Shown: positions 41,601-53,000 of the stretch, piece by piece | Numbering within the stretch: position 1 is the first letter of the stretch | Layout of the letters: every line of letters begins with the position of its first letter | From: Sapria himalayana | Taxonomy: Eukaryota; Streptophyta; Magnoliopsida; Malpighiales; Rafflesiaceae | Reading direction: 5' to 3' | NCBI GenBank assembly: GCA_029783825.1 | Contig: JAREIK010012344.1 | Coordinates: 22,393 to 86,392 of the forward strand | DNA: 64,000 bases | The notes under the pieces: model-generated | Told to the model about the DNA's origin: nothing | Databases searched by the model: none | The model's input: only the letters and a program-made list of their open reading frames with translations | Translations under genes and position numbers: made by a program

Positions 41601-43849
41601 TGTATATTTGTCTATATATCTTTCTTTCTATTTGACTAATTTTCTATCCTTCTATCTGACTATTTGTTTATATGTTTTTTTTCTATCTATCTATATTTTT
41701 ATAATTCTATCTATCTATATATCTATTAATCTTTCTATCTAATTGCCTATCTATCTATCTATCTATCTAAATGTCCATCTATTTGTCTATCTACCTATTT
41801 ACCTATATGTCTATCAATTTATATATCTATGAGTATATCTATCTATGCATCTATCTGTGTCTCTATCTATCTACCTATCTACATATCTACCTATCTACCT
41901 GTATACCTATATATCTATCTATGTATCTATCTATTTGTCTATTTATCTTTTTACCTATATGTCTATGTTTTAATCTATCTGTCATTCAATCAATTTATCT
42001 ATCCCACTATCTATATGTCAATCTATCTATTTATCTACCTTTCTATTTATCTATCTATCAGTCAATATGTATATTTGTCTTTCTATCTATCTAACTATTT
42101 GTCCATCTATATATGTGTCTTTCTATCTATCTATAAATCTATCTTTCAATCTAATTATCTTTTAGTCTATCTATATATCTTTCTTTCGATATATATGTCT
42201 ATATGTCTATTAGTCTATCAGTATATCTGTCTATTTGTCAATTATTCTATATGTATATCTATCTATCTATCAATCGGACAATCTGTTTATTTATCTATTT
42301 TCCTATCTCTTTAAATTCTATCAATCTATATGTCTATCTATCTATTTTCTATTTAGGAATCTATCATTCTATCTATTTATATATATGTCTATCTGTCTAT
42401 CTATCTATATATCTATCTATTTTTATATCTTTCTGTTTATCTATCTATCTTTCAATCTATCAATCTATCAATCAATCTATCTAACTATCTGTCTATATAT
42501 CTCTATATCTCTTTATCTATCTCTCTACCTATCTATCTATCTCTTTATCTATCTTTATATCTGTCAAATTGTCTATTTGTTTATCAATTTATCTATCTAT
42601 CTTCTTATCTTTCTATTTGTCTACCTATCTATTTGTCTATCTATCTATCTATCTATCTATTGTCTATCATTATATATATCTAGCTGTCTATCTTTCTATA
42701 TTTCTATCTATCTATCTTTAAATTAGTCAATCTATCTATCTTTCAATCAATCAATCTATTTGTCTATCTATTTATTTGTTTATATCTCTATCTGTCTATC
42801 TATCTAGCTATCTTTTTGTATATTTGTCTATTGTCTCTCTCTCAATTGGTCTATCTATATATCTATCTATCTATATATATCTATCTATCTATCTATCATT
42901 TTGCCTATCTCTCTATCTATCTAGTTGTATATCTCTCTATCTATTTGTATATAAGTCTATATATATGTGTCTCAATTAATCATCTATCTTTCTAGATATT
43001 TATTTATCTATCTATCTAACTATTTCTTTATATATCTATCTATTTATTTGTCTATCTACTTGTTTACATGTCTACATGTCTAACTGACTATATGTCTATC
43101 TGTCTATATGTCTATCTGTCTATCTATCTATATGTCAATTTCTTTATATGTCAATCTATCTTTCTATCAATATGTCTATTTGTCTATTTCTTTCTATTAG
43201 TCTATATATCTAATTATATATCTTTCTATTTATTTATCTTTCTATTTGTCAGTCTATTATTTTTCAATCCATCTATCTTTCTACTATCATTTGTCTATAT
43301 GTCTATCTATCTATCTATCTATCTATCTGTCTGTCTGTCTGTCTATCAATCTATTTGTCTTTATAGCTATCTATCTATCTATCTATTTTTCTATTTGTCT
43401 ATTTGTCTATCTCACCATCTATCAATCTGTTTATCTATCCATCTATCAATTCTGTCTATCTGTTGATCTATCTATCTATAAATCTATTAATGTATCTATC
43501 TTTCTATATGTCTATATGTCGATCTATGTATCTATCTATCTAACTATTTATCTTTCTATCTATATATTAAATATCTATATATTCTATCTCTCTACCTGTC
43601 TACCTATATATGTGTCTATAATCCATATATCTATCTATCTTTCTATCAATTTGTCTATCTTAATATATACTAATCTCTATATCTAACTATCTGTCAAGCT
43701 ATCTATCTTACTATATATATATATATATCTATCTGTCTATTTGTCTATTTCATCATCAATTAATCTATCTATTTATCCATTTTTCAATCGGTCTATTTGT
43801 CTATCTATATGTAAATCTGTCAATCTATATATCTTTCTATATATTTATA

Positions 43850-43880
<31 letters not shown>

Positions 43881-43990
43881 CTATCTATCTATCTATTAAA
43901 TATTTATCTATCTATCTATCTATCTATCTACCTATTTATCTATCCATCTATTTATTTATCCATCAATTTATCTATCTTTCTATCTACAAA
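38311..43990 (+). repeat. ~2.8-kb tandem duplication within the TATC array
   Basis: Rare non-TATC words recur in the same order at a nearly constant shift. TAACTATCTATATATTTAAT occurs at 38,311 and 41,169 (2,858), ATTGTCTATCATTATATA at 39,831 and 42,659 (2,828), GTGTCTACATGTCTAACT near 40,270 and its variant near 43,068 (2,798), and CTACTATCATTTGTCTA at 40,485 and 43,281 (2,796). The shift shrinks gradually through small length changes. The second copy ends close to the outer CACTA border at 44,339. Confidence 0.8.
38638..38692. repeat. (TA)n microsatellite in TATC array
   Basis: Pure TA run of about 55 bp, absent from the corresponding place of the second 2.8-kb copy (near 41,490), so it grew after that duplication. 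Confidence 0.85.
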
Positions 43991-44338
43991 TCTTTCGATC
44001 TGACTATCTATCAATCTGTCTATCTATCTGTCTGTCTATCTATCTATATATCTATATTTCTATCTGTCTATCCTTCTTTCCATCTATCTACCTTTATGTT
44101 TATTTATCTATCTATCAATTTGTTTATTAATCTACTTACCTATATACCTATCTGTCCATCCTTCTTTCTATCAAACATTCTATTAGTCTATTTGTCTATC
44201 TATTTATCTATTTATCTTTATATATGTCTAGCTATCTTTTTATACATCTATCAATATGTCTATCTATCTGTCTATCTGTCTATCACTATATATTCCTATT
44301 TATCTATCTGTCTATATTTATATTTATTTATCTATAAT

Positions 44339-45720
44339 AATTACATACGAATATTTTGCAAGGAATATATTTCCTTGCTAATTTGCAAGGGATTAACTGG
44401 GGAATAGCGAGAGTTGTTTGATTTTACATTGAATAACAAATTTGTAATGGATTTGTGACAGATTAGAGACAGAAATTTTCGATTGAAAGATTTCCCTAGA
44501 TATTACTGTCATATAATTTTTCACAAAGAATGCCGGGAAATTTAGCAATGACTTTAGATATGGATTTTTTCTAGCTACTTAACTCGAGAAAAAAACACTC
44601 TCTAAATCATTCTCTATAAATTTTTTTACAATTATATATTAAATGCAAGCGATTCATCCTTAATTAATAATTTAAAAAAATATATACATTTAGCTTCGAA
44701 TTTTCCCTAGGTATTTATCTAAGGATTATTTCTATCATTAATCTATTCTGAATTATTTTCTTTTTTTATATTATTTGTTTTAATATTTGATGTAATTTTT
44801 TATATTAAAGGTTTGTCATGGTCTATAGATTACGGTTCCTTGAAAGATGCCTTCTCATATAATAATAAAAATAAAATATTATAAATATATAATTACAAAA
44901 ATATATAAATACAAATAAAAATTTATTTTAATAAAGCCTAAATTAACTATATATAGAATTATAAAAGATTAAAAATATTTACAAAATAATATTTGATTTA
45001 ATTAAAAAATAAATTTAAATATCTATATTAATAAAAACATTAAATAATTAATTCTATAATTATAAACAATTTTTAAATTTTTTGAATTAATAAATGAATA
45101 TACATAAACATTTGTATTAATAAAATTTTAAAATTATTATTTGTATGATTATAAAAAAATATTTATAAAAAATCTAAAATAATGAATATATTTATATTAA
45201 TAAAACTATAATAAAACTATTTTTATGATTATAGGAATCTGTTAAAAAATATTTACAAAAAAATTTGAATTTTTAAAATAACACTTTAAGTGTTTTTTAG
45301 AGTTTCAATTTTTTTTTAAAATATAACTAATGATATTTTTTTTGTCCTAAAAATACTTAAAGTAATTTTTTGCCTTATTAACATATTTGAAAAATTCTAT
45401 CAAATTGACCTTAGTTTATTTGAATTCATGTTTTATTTTTGCCCTTACTAAAATTTTTAATAATTAAACCATTACATAAGATTTTGATTATTAGCTTTTT
45501 ATATTCTATTCTTATTAAAATAATAAATATTTATTTTTATGATCTTTTCATTATGAGTTAATTTAGGATTTTTATAAATTTAAAATATATCAAATAATAT
45601 AAAATTTTATGACTATCAATTTATTTCTTATTATATTCATAAAAATATATTGAATTCACAAAAAATTATAACCATAATATATATATATATATATTATTTA
45701 TTTTAAGTTATAAATAAAAT
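44339..45720 (+). repeat. Outer CACTA 5' terminal region, inverted homologue of 4,151-5,701
   Basis: GGGATTAACTGGGGAATAGC near 44,390 matches GGGATTAGCTAGGGAATAGC on the minus strand near 5,620. The similarity continues inward through TCATGGTCTATAG (44,818) and the TGCCCTTACTAAAATTT phrase (45,440) to about 45,720. The 50-bp subterminal repeats so clear at 5,091-5,540 are heavily eroded here. Confidence 0.75.
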
Positions 45721-45724
45721 CCTA

Positions 45725-45925
45725 AAAGGCGCATGTGTTCACTGTTCATCACAATTCTTTTCGAAAGAGGAACTATGATGAACATAGTTTCATGCACCAT
45801 GTCGTGAGCAGGTGATGAACATAAAAACCTAAAACTCATCTAGTATTTTTTTATGCACTAGGTAATGAGCATAAAAACCTAAAACTTGCCTAGGATTTTT
45901 TTTTGTGCACTAGGTCATTAGCATT
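45725..45925. repeat. Short tandem repeat next to HD-Zip pseudogene
   Basis: The phrase ATGAACATAAAAACCTAAAAC … TTTTTTATGCACTAGG occurs twice in tandem, with a third partial GCACTAGGTCATTAGCAT copy, at a spacing of about 55-60 bp. The poly-T stretches (about 45,847 and 45,893) lie at the 3' side of the minus-strand HD-Zip copy and could be remnants of a poly(A) tail. Confidence 0.6.
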
Positions 45926-45974
45926 GCAAGTTACCACTTCCAGTTTGAAGTAGATAGCAACTAATTCACAGGCG

Positions 45975-46725
45975 AGGATGTATACTTTCGTAATATTCAA
46001 CCCCATTCCATGTCTGTATGTATTAATCCATGATTCCATGCTTGACTATCATAATTTGATATGTGATTTGCTACAATTTTTCAACCTGATAGAAGAAATC
46101 CTAGAATCTAAACTATTATCATCCTTCAAGATCGCACTCGAATCACTATCTAATAATCTACTCATAAACTCCTCCTAGTCTATTTCTGGCAAAAGACCCT
46201 CCCCCTTGTTGAACAAGCTACTAGTCTCCGTGTTTTCAGCATTAAGATGTGCCTTTTAGTTCCCTAATTTGTTTTATCAAGGCTACGTGATAATGTTTAA
46301 GGGCTTCATAATTGATCTTCAGTGAGTCATTATTTGCTTTCAGGAGGCCATAATCTCTCTCTAAATGCTTGGTTTTCTACCTAGCATGGTTGTTTTAGAA
46401 CCAAACAACTATTTATCTTGGATGCAAGCCAAGTTCATGTGCCAGTTTTTTTTCCTCTCTAGTTCAAGCTTGTTTTCCACTTCAAAGTTTTTTTAATTGC
46501 CTTCGCTTGATCTATTGTTAGGCATCTCTTCTTTTCTCTACTCACATTTCTTAATTCTTCTACACATCCTTTTTCATCAAATCCATCAAAAAAATATTGG
46601 TATTCTATTCTGCAAACATGATTGTTACTATTGTTGCTTCTTTGACTAGAAAGATTTTTTTCTACTGTAGATGGGGATATCAAAATGAAAGCACAAAGGG
46701 AATTAGAGCTGGCAAATCTTATCAT
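45975..46725 (-). pseudogene. HD-Zip class I homeobox-leucine zipper pseudogene (ATHB-5/6/16-like)
   Basis: Functional relatives are plant transcription factors that bind pseudopalindromic AT-rich sites as leucine-zipper dimers. The copy reads from MIRFASSNSL at 46,725 through SPSTVEKNLSSQ, FFDGFDEKGCVEEL and EKKRCLTIDQAKAI, the start of the homeodomain. One base is missing near 46,494. The next frame then continues FEVENKLELERK, LAHELGLHPR, VVWF and KTKHLERDYGLLKAN, on to IKQIRELKG of the zipper. Helix-3 codons are broken by stops at 46,413-46,415 and 46,395-46,397 (CAA to TAA) and 46,377-46,379 (TGG to TAG), all explicable as C-to-T deamination. A Ser/Asp-rich tail (SRLLDSDSSAILKDDNS) extends to about 46,080. 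No intron is visible, so it may be a retrocopy later enclosed in the CACTA element. The 3' limit is approximate. Confidence 0.85.
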
Positions 46726-46752
46726 ATGTGGATGCGAATAGGGGAGCAACAT

Positions 46753-47476
46753 GTATTATTTTGAATGCAAGAATGACAAGGCATAACATTTATCTTGCCC
46801 CACATGAGTTTTCGTGCACAAAGGCAGACAAGTTCAATGTATGTAAATCAAGAAAAAAAGATATGTCAAACTTCTGCTCACTCTATGTCCATATATATTA
46901 GAAAAAAAATGGTTCAATGGAGAAAGTTTTTGTAGAAAAACCTGCTGGAGAATCTGTAGGCTCAGCTATGTCTAGCCCATAGAGTTATTATTAGCGGGGG
47001 GGTGGACATTATTCATGTTATCTATAAGTGATTATCACTACCTAGATCTCTTTTTGCTGCATACAATCCTCACGATCAACTAAACTAATTTTGAAATATT
47101 GTTGAATTAGAATAAGTTGGTTTACCTTTTATTAATCACCACCAAATAATTTGTACAAACTAAAAAGATATGCAGACTTCTGTCTGTATGATATATTTTT
47201 ATGATGATGTAAGTTCAATTCAAGAATTTAATAACTATTATCTACCATATAATGATGGAAGTTCAACTATGAATGGTGAGCTATTGAAGAACATCATGCC
47301 ATATAAGGTGAAATCATTTGGAAATGCCTTAAGTAGAAAAAGCAGTGGGTCATTATTAATTTTTAATCATCTTGTTACTTCTTTTCTGATTTTATTTCTT
47401 ATAGATGTGGATTCTTCACAGCCATGGGTATTGTTCCACTATTTGAAGTTATTTTTGTGTTGTTATCTCTTTATGG
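46753..47476 (+). other. Unassigned stretch inside outer CACTA element
   Basis: No gene recognised. A plus-strand frame of 109 codons (47,170-47,499) includes GSSTMNGELLKNIMPYKVKS, which looks protein-like, but no family comes to mind and its tail overlaps the AP-4 sigma exon in another frame. GATGATGTAAGTTC occurs at 47,200 and at the AP-4 sigma splice donor (47,557), so part of this region may be a further captured exon. Confidence 0.35.
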
Positions 47477-47889
47477 TACTCATTTGTGGAGCATCATAAC
47501 TACAAAATTGTATACCGATGCTATGCATCTTTATTTATCCTGGTTGGCATTGACAACGATGATGTAAGTTCCTATCGCATCTACAAAGTTGTATTTCAAG
47601 TTGAGCCGGATCAATTTGTTTTGATTTTTTGTTTTTTGTTTTTTTTTTTGCTATTAAATGAGCAACGATATTAGTGACTACAATCATAAATGTTGCAGAA
47701 TGAGCTTGCGGTTTTAGAATTCAAACATCTATTAGTTGAAACAATGGATCATCATTTTGTGAATGTGGTAGTGTTGAACTACAACACAATGAACTTATCT
47801 ACCTCATCTTTCAATTCTTCAAATGAAGTAATTTAATTTAGTTTTTTTAATTATGATTTCTTAATAGTCAATGTGAGTTTAACATCATG
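47477..47889 (+). pseudogene. AP-4 adaptor complex sigma subunit fragment, exons before the CACTA insertion
   Basis: The parent protein is the small subunit of the AP-4 adaptor complex, which sorts cargo at the trans-Golgi. Three exon pieces are readable on the plus strand. Exon a (47,477-47,563) gives SFVEHHNYKIVYRCY and ASLFILVGIDNDD and ends at GTAAGT. Exon b (47,699-47,767) follows TTGCAG, gives NELAVLEFKHLLVETMDHHF, and ends at GTAGTG. Exon c (47,872-47,889) gives CEFNIM and is then cut by the inner CACTA element. The acceptor of exon c now reads TCAA where CAG would be expected. The first ~48 residues are missing, so this is a captured gene piece with introns, not the native locus. It continues at 58,712. 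Confidence 0.88.
47887..47889 (+). other. Target-site duplication, left copy (ATG)
   Basis: ATG directly precedes the inner CACTA terminus CACCACAAG; the same three bases follow its other terminus at 58,709-58,711. Three bases is the standard CACTA duplication length. The ATG is a Met codon of AP-4 sigma, so removing the element plus one ATG restores a continuous frame. Confidence 0.85.
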
Positions 47890-48175
47890 CACCACAAGAA
47901 AAATCCCAGATATCTAGGGGAAATTCCATAGAAAAAAGGGGGTTTTCCATCGCTAAAGTAGATATAATAATGGATTAATAATGGAACCTTTCCTAATCAA
48001 AAGTGCTTGTCGGAAAAATTAATGAGTACTATATTCCATAGCAAAATTAACGAAGGAAATTTCTAAAGCAAAATTAGCGAGAGAAAATTCCCTAGCTAAA
48101 TTAGCAGGAAAATTTTCGTAGCTAAATTAGTGAGGGAAAATCCCTAGCTATTTTCATTCCAAATTTATTTTCACA
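47890..48175 (-). repeat. Inner CACTA 3' terminal and subterminal repeats
   Basis: After the terminus come repeated CCCTAGCTA and AAATTAGCGAGGGAAAA words up to about 48,175. Read in reverse this block is collinear with 60,715-61,043: both begin GAATGAAAATAGCTAGGGAT and pass through ATCTA-n-TTTAGCGA-n-GG. The two elements therefore share a 3' end and belong to one family. Confidence 0.8.
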
Positions 48176-48430
48176 TTTTTAATTTTTTACATAGAATTTA
48201 ATTACATGTTTTTTTAATTTTTATATTAAATTTAATAAAATATAAACTATAAACCAATATTTATAATTAATAAAAAATAAAATCAGTTAATAAAATATAT
48301 TGATACAATATGTTACATAGTTAAAACAGAAACATAACAAATCTTGATTACATCTTATTCTTCATCAATGTATCTAATGACAGTGCATACAGTATAACCT
48401 GTCTATGAAATTAATGTTGCTTTCTTTTCC

Positions 48431-48620
48431 CCAGCTCCTCAAAATATACATACTACTCTAGTACCTGAGCATATCCCTCCATGGCCATCTGCATTGCTTC
48501 CTTTAGTTATAGTTTACATTTCCTCTCCCCCTCCAACTCCTTCCTTGTATCTACAATTTTCCTTTTTGTATCTAGCTGCACTTCCAACCTCACTTTTTTT
48601 AACATTGCAATAAGTTGCAT
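48431..48620 (-). pseudogene. C-terminal coiled-coil remnant of second CACTA protein (TNPA-like)
   Basis: On the minus strand, from Met at 48,620, the reading is MQLIAMLKKVRLEVQLDTKR, then KELEGERKCKL, a stop, and LKEAMQMAMEGYAQVLE. This is a charged heptad-like helix of the kind that ends the second protein of plant CACTA elements. Its place, just inside the 3' terminus and downstream of TNP2 on the same strand, fits. A similar helix lies at the equivalent place of the outer element (60,355-60,495). The sequence match is to a general pattern only. Confidence 0.45.
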
Positions 48621-48699
48621 GTATATATACTTGCTCATGTGTGTGTGTGCTTGTGTGTGTGTGTGTAAACATAGACACATGTACTTTCATTCAAATACA

Positions 48700-49600
48700 C
48701 ATACCATCAAAGGTAACAGAAGGAAATATTTTAGGGCTTAAAAAACACACATATAGGTCTCTCAGGCATGGTAAACATCTTCTAGTTCTTTGTCCTCTAG
48801 TACTTCATGTAGATAGAGAATATTGTTACACCTGCATATGGAGCATAACATACTACATTTACAAACCAATAAAGAACACAACACAATCTCGCTGATAAAT
48901 AGATAAACTAGAGCATACCACACCAACTGCCTTTTGTAAGAAATTTCACACAACGAGATAACCATAAGCTTATTTTAAAATTCCGAATCAAGATTTCTCC
49001 AAGATTTCCAGTGAACTGCCCATCAACATATTCTTCTATGTTTCCCAGCTTCATGCATCAGTCCAGGGTTAATTATAAGAAAGTTAAAAAGTGCCAAACA
49101 AAAGGGAAATGGAAGGTGAAATGACAACATATTCTTCTATGTTTCCCTGTCAAGTTGTTAAGAAAAGGCTTGGGATGAATGGGGATGGTGACAATCATTC
49201 TATATATAGAAAAATCACAAAAAAAATTTATTAATAATAATGACATTATTATTTATTGCTTGAATAATAACCAACATATTAGTAAACTAATTATGTAAAT
49301 AATTTCAAATGCTTTTATTTCATTGTTTTTACATGAAAGTCATTAAAATTAGACTTTCTTATCGATTCCGAAACTTTCTTTCATAAGAATGCTTTAGAAT
49401 CGATCATTTTATTGAAAGAATTTGTAATTATAACTGAACACTTGTGAGATGGAATAAAACTATACAAATAAATAAATAACATTGAAACAAGCAAATCAAT
49501 ACTATATATAAAAAAACTACTAAAAGAAACATCATAATTTTTTATTCAACTTATATTTACATATTTATTATACCTCCCTTCCACAATCTCAATTACTAAC
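48700..49600. other. Unassigned interior of inner CACTA element
   Basis: No gene recognised. A 24-bp phrase, CAACATATTCTTCTATGTTTCCC-like, occurs twice about 100 bp apart (49,023 and 49,123), a small local duplication. A (TG)n-like patch lies at 48,638-48,665. Confidence 0.35.
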
Positions 49601-49632
49601 TTAGTACTGTATGCAGAGGATGGCACAACATT

Positions 49633-49826
49633 TTATGATGTCGATGGTATTGTAAATGGGGGAACTATCGGTGTAAAAGGTGGTGTAGAAATTGATGATG
49701 GATCAAAAGTGTGTGCAGGCAGGATAATGGGTGGTGGGATTATATCTAATAAAGGTGATGGTAAAGGTGTCAAAGATGATGATGATGATGGAGATGGAGA
49801 TGGTGATTGTGATGTTGAAGTCTAGA
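49633..49826 (-). pseudogene. Pro/Ser-rich open remnant, possibly N-terminal part of second CACTA ORF
   Basis: An open minus-strand stretch of about 63 codons without an initiating Met reads STSQSPSPSPSSSSLTPLPS, followed by several PPP/TPPF motifs, to a TAA at 49,635-49,633. Low-complexity Pro/Ser tracts are common near the start of the second CACTA protein. The opposite strand encodes a GD-rich stretch with a GATGAT microsatellite (about 49,776-49,805), so the composition alone could make this frame. Assignment is weak. Confidence 0.3.
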
Positions 49827-50090
49827 TATTGTAGGTATGACATTGTACTAAATTTGCAACAGGATGTAAAATACAAGATGAATTTCATTCATTTCTACAT
49901 CAACATCCACCTCCACCATGACCACGTCCTTTAAGTGCCATCAACTATACAAAAAATAAAAACATAGAATAAATACTAGAGATATGATGAACAACCATGC
50001 ATGTTAGAATAATACACACCAATAGATTTCAACAAAATATAAAAAGTCTTTGATAGTATAATATTATAAAATAATCATAACAATTTAATT

Positions 50091-53000
50091 ATCGGCATCA
50101 CTGTCATCCTCCAATGGATCTTCTGTCATTCTGTCTGATTCTGATGGAAGCTCCAACTCATCTTCAGATAGAAATTGTTCATCTTCAATTTCTATTAGGT
50201 CACTATTTTAGTCACATAAATTTATAGGATCTTCATCTACATTCATAGGCACAATATTATTAATGTCATCTTATTGGAATGCCGGTGAAATATCTATGCT
50301 TGCACTTCTTTCTTGAAATGTTGGTACTTTAAAATTTGATCGAACTTTAATTTTGCAAATCACACACTAGTCTTTCTTATCATGAGATAAACATAAATAT
50401 GTACTATAATATACTTGAGCGGCTTGAACTACCATAATAAATGGCACATATCGATTATATCTACGTTTATGGGTAAAATCAACTAGTTTATAATCCGAAT
50501 GAATCTTTGTACCCATATTTCATGTAGGATCAAACCACTCACACTTTAATAATACAATCCTATTATTTTCAAGTCTATAATACTCCAACTAAATAACTTA
50601 TGTGAGTTGACCAAGATAATCAATCTCATATGCACTATAAATTGATCCATTAATACATACACCACTATTCATTGCTGCTTTAGAAGAACCATGCATAATT
50701 GTGTGAAATTTATATCCATTGAAAAAATACCCAGGATAGGTTGTCACATATATAAATGGGCATTTACTTAGATTCTGAATGAAAATATTGGAATTTCTAT
50801 TTGAAGGATCATTTGCATGTTGCATAAATTATATAAATGATGTTAAAAACTAAAAAATACTAATAAATTAAATAATTCAAAAATTTAAACTTATTAATTC
50901 TCACATTGTTTTTGAACCAATTCAGAAATTCTTTTTCTAGCATACAATCATCCTCATGGCTGGAAATTATTGGTTGCATTTTTTTAATTGCTCAACATAA
51001 ATACTACACAAATATAAACAGAGGAAGAAAAATGTAAATAAATTTTAACTATGATTAAACCTACAACCATTTTGGGTATAGATACTCAATATATGGTGCA
51101 ACCTTCTAACAATTAAGTAACACGTAGCTCTAGGTTGCTTTGTACTCTTCATTTATCATACATATTTTCTTTGCTCTTCCAAATACTCTTACAGGGTGCT
51201 TGAAGATAGATAACTTGTCCACAAGATCATTTTCTAGCAGCACATGACCTTCATCAATTCGAGACACATTTCTATTCTTTGTATCGACATGATCCTCAAA
51301 ATAATAAGAACAAAAAGATGATGCTTATTCTACTAAATATGCATTGCAAAATAAACTTTCAACTTTTTCCTTGTTTCTAACATTCAATTTCAACGTATGA
51401 AGATGCCAACAATAAAAATGTTAGGTTTCAATTATATTAAACTACAATATTACTTTATATTTGAAATAATAAAACATAGCTACATATATGTATTTACCTT
51501 TCAAAAGGATAAATCCACCTGTATTGTACTAGGCCTGCTATCCTGGCTTCATATGCCAAATGAATCTAAAAATGCTCCACTGAGTCAAAGAAGCTCTGTG
51601 GGAATATTTGTTCAAGCTTACAAAGAATAAGTGGTATGTCATTCTCCAGCCTCACCATGTTATCTATTTTGATAGTGGTTGTGGTAAGCTATTTGAACAA
51701 ACTAAATTCTGTAAGGACCTTCCAAACACAAATGGTAAGTGATTCACGGAATACAATTATTATTAATCTTTTCATAAATTCATGATAGTTATGGCTTTTC
51801 ATTCCAAATAACTTAAGATTCTTCATATCCACACATCTAACCATATTTGACACATATCCATCATAAAATTTCAAAATTTTAAGACATTCACATAATACCT
51901 TTCTTGCCTATTATCAAGTGTGTAACAAGCTTTAAAGAAGTTTCATGTTGCCTCATTCAGTTTAAATCAGGTTGTTGACATTAATCATTTAGCTCTTCTC
52001 TTGATTTTAAAGTGTCTTTTGTTTTTCCATCTACATTAAGGATAATATTGAAAATATTATCAAACATATTTTTTAAATATGCATTACATCAAAGTTATTA
52101 CGAATTAAATTGGACTTCCAATAGGGCATGTCCCAAAATATATCTCATTTCCTCCATCCAAATATTTTGCTTATTGGTCCATTATTTTCAATAGCATCCT
52201 TTTCAGTTAGCTTCTCCATACCTAAACTTTGAATCTTTCCCAAAATATCATCTTCAGAATAAATAGCTTGTGTAACTGTTATCACTAATGTATTTTTTCG
52301 AAATGCATTTCTATTTCTGGGAATGAATGATTCATAGGTAGAAAATTATGATGATTATCAAACCATGACTATTTACCACTGAATTTGAGAGTAAATGCAT
52401 CGACATTTTCATGCAATACGGGCATGCAAATTGTCTTGCAATACTTCAACCAGACAACATTTTATATGCAGGAAAGTCACTTACTATCCACATAAGGGCT
52501 GCCCGCATAATAAAATTTTTCTTCTTTGAGATTTCATTTGTATTCACTCCAACATTCCACAAATAATTTAACACTACTATAAGAACCTATAAGATAACAC
52601 TAGCATGTATTTAAAATTTTTGGCCCTTGAACCAATATTGTCAAAAACATATATTACTCCTTCATACACAACCTTGGAGGTAAATTATAAGGTGTCTCTA
52701 TCATTGGCCATGTTGAATACTATTGTCCAGATTGGCCAAATGGCTGAAATCAATCAGTGTAGAGACTTAATCTCACATTTCGACTTTTAGCAGGAAAATC
52801 TTTATGTATATGAGTAGAATACTTTCAAGAAAGTGAATCTAATGGAAGAAACATCATCCCTTCTTCAATCCCATGTTCAGGATGTCACCTTATATTATTT
52901 TCTTTAGCATTTGATGCATATAGTCTCTATAATTGAAAATTTAAAAGAAAGTAATACATCTTCTTAAATGCAACTTTCATCTTTTGTCAGATATCTACAA

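Larger units (their letters stand above)
11405..44338. repeat. Giant degenerate (TATC)n / (GATA)n array, left arm
   Basis: Some 33 kb consist almost wholly of TATC tetranucleotides (written TCTA, CTAT or ATCT by frame), with single-base variants such as TGTC, TTTC, AATC and TACC. Perfect runs are short, rarely more than 10 units, so the array is old and point-mutated, yet the four-base phase is visible throughout. Three islands of other sequence and several (TA)n, (TG)n and (AC)n tracts interrupt it. The plus strand is nearly free of G over the whole stretch. All open frames in it (Leu-Ser-Ile-Tyr repeats) are artefacts. Confidence 0.97.

Noticed and set aside
11409..44280. Dozens of open frames of 60-380 codons rich in Leu, Ser, Ile and Tyr
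   Set aside because: Every frame of a TATC repeat is open (codons TCT ATC TAT CTA and variants) and lacks stops on the plus strand. Frames overlap each other, have no consistent start context and follow the repeat, so they are not genes.
49731..49934. Asp/Gly-rich and Met-rich plus-strand frames around a GATGAT run
   Set aside because: They are products of a GAT microsatellite and shift frame within it. The minus-strand Pro/Ser reading is only slightly better supported and was kept at low confidence.
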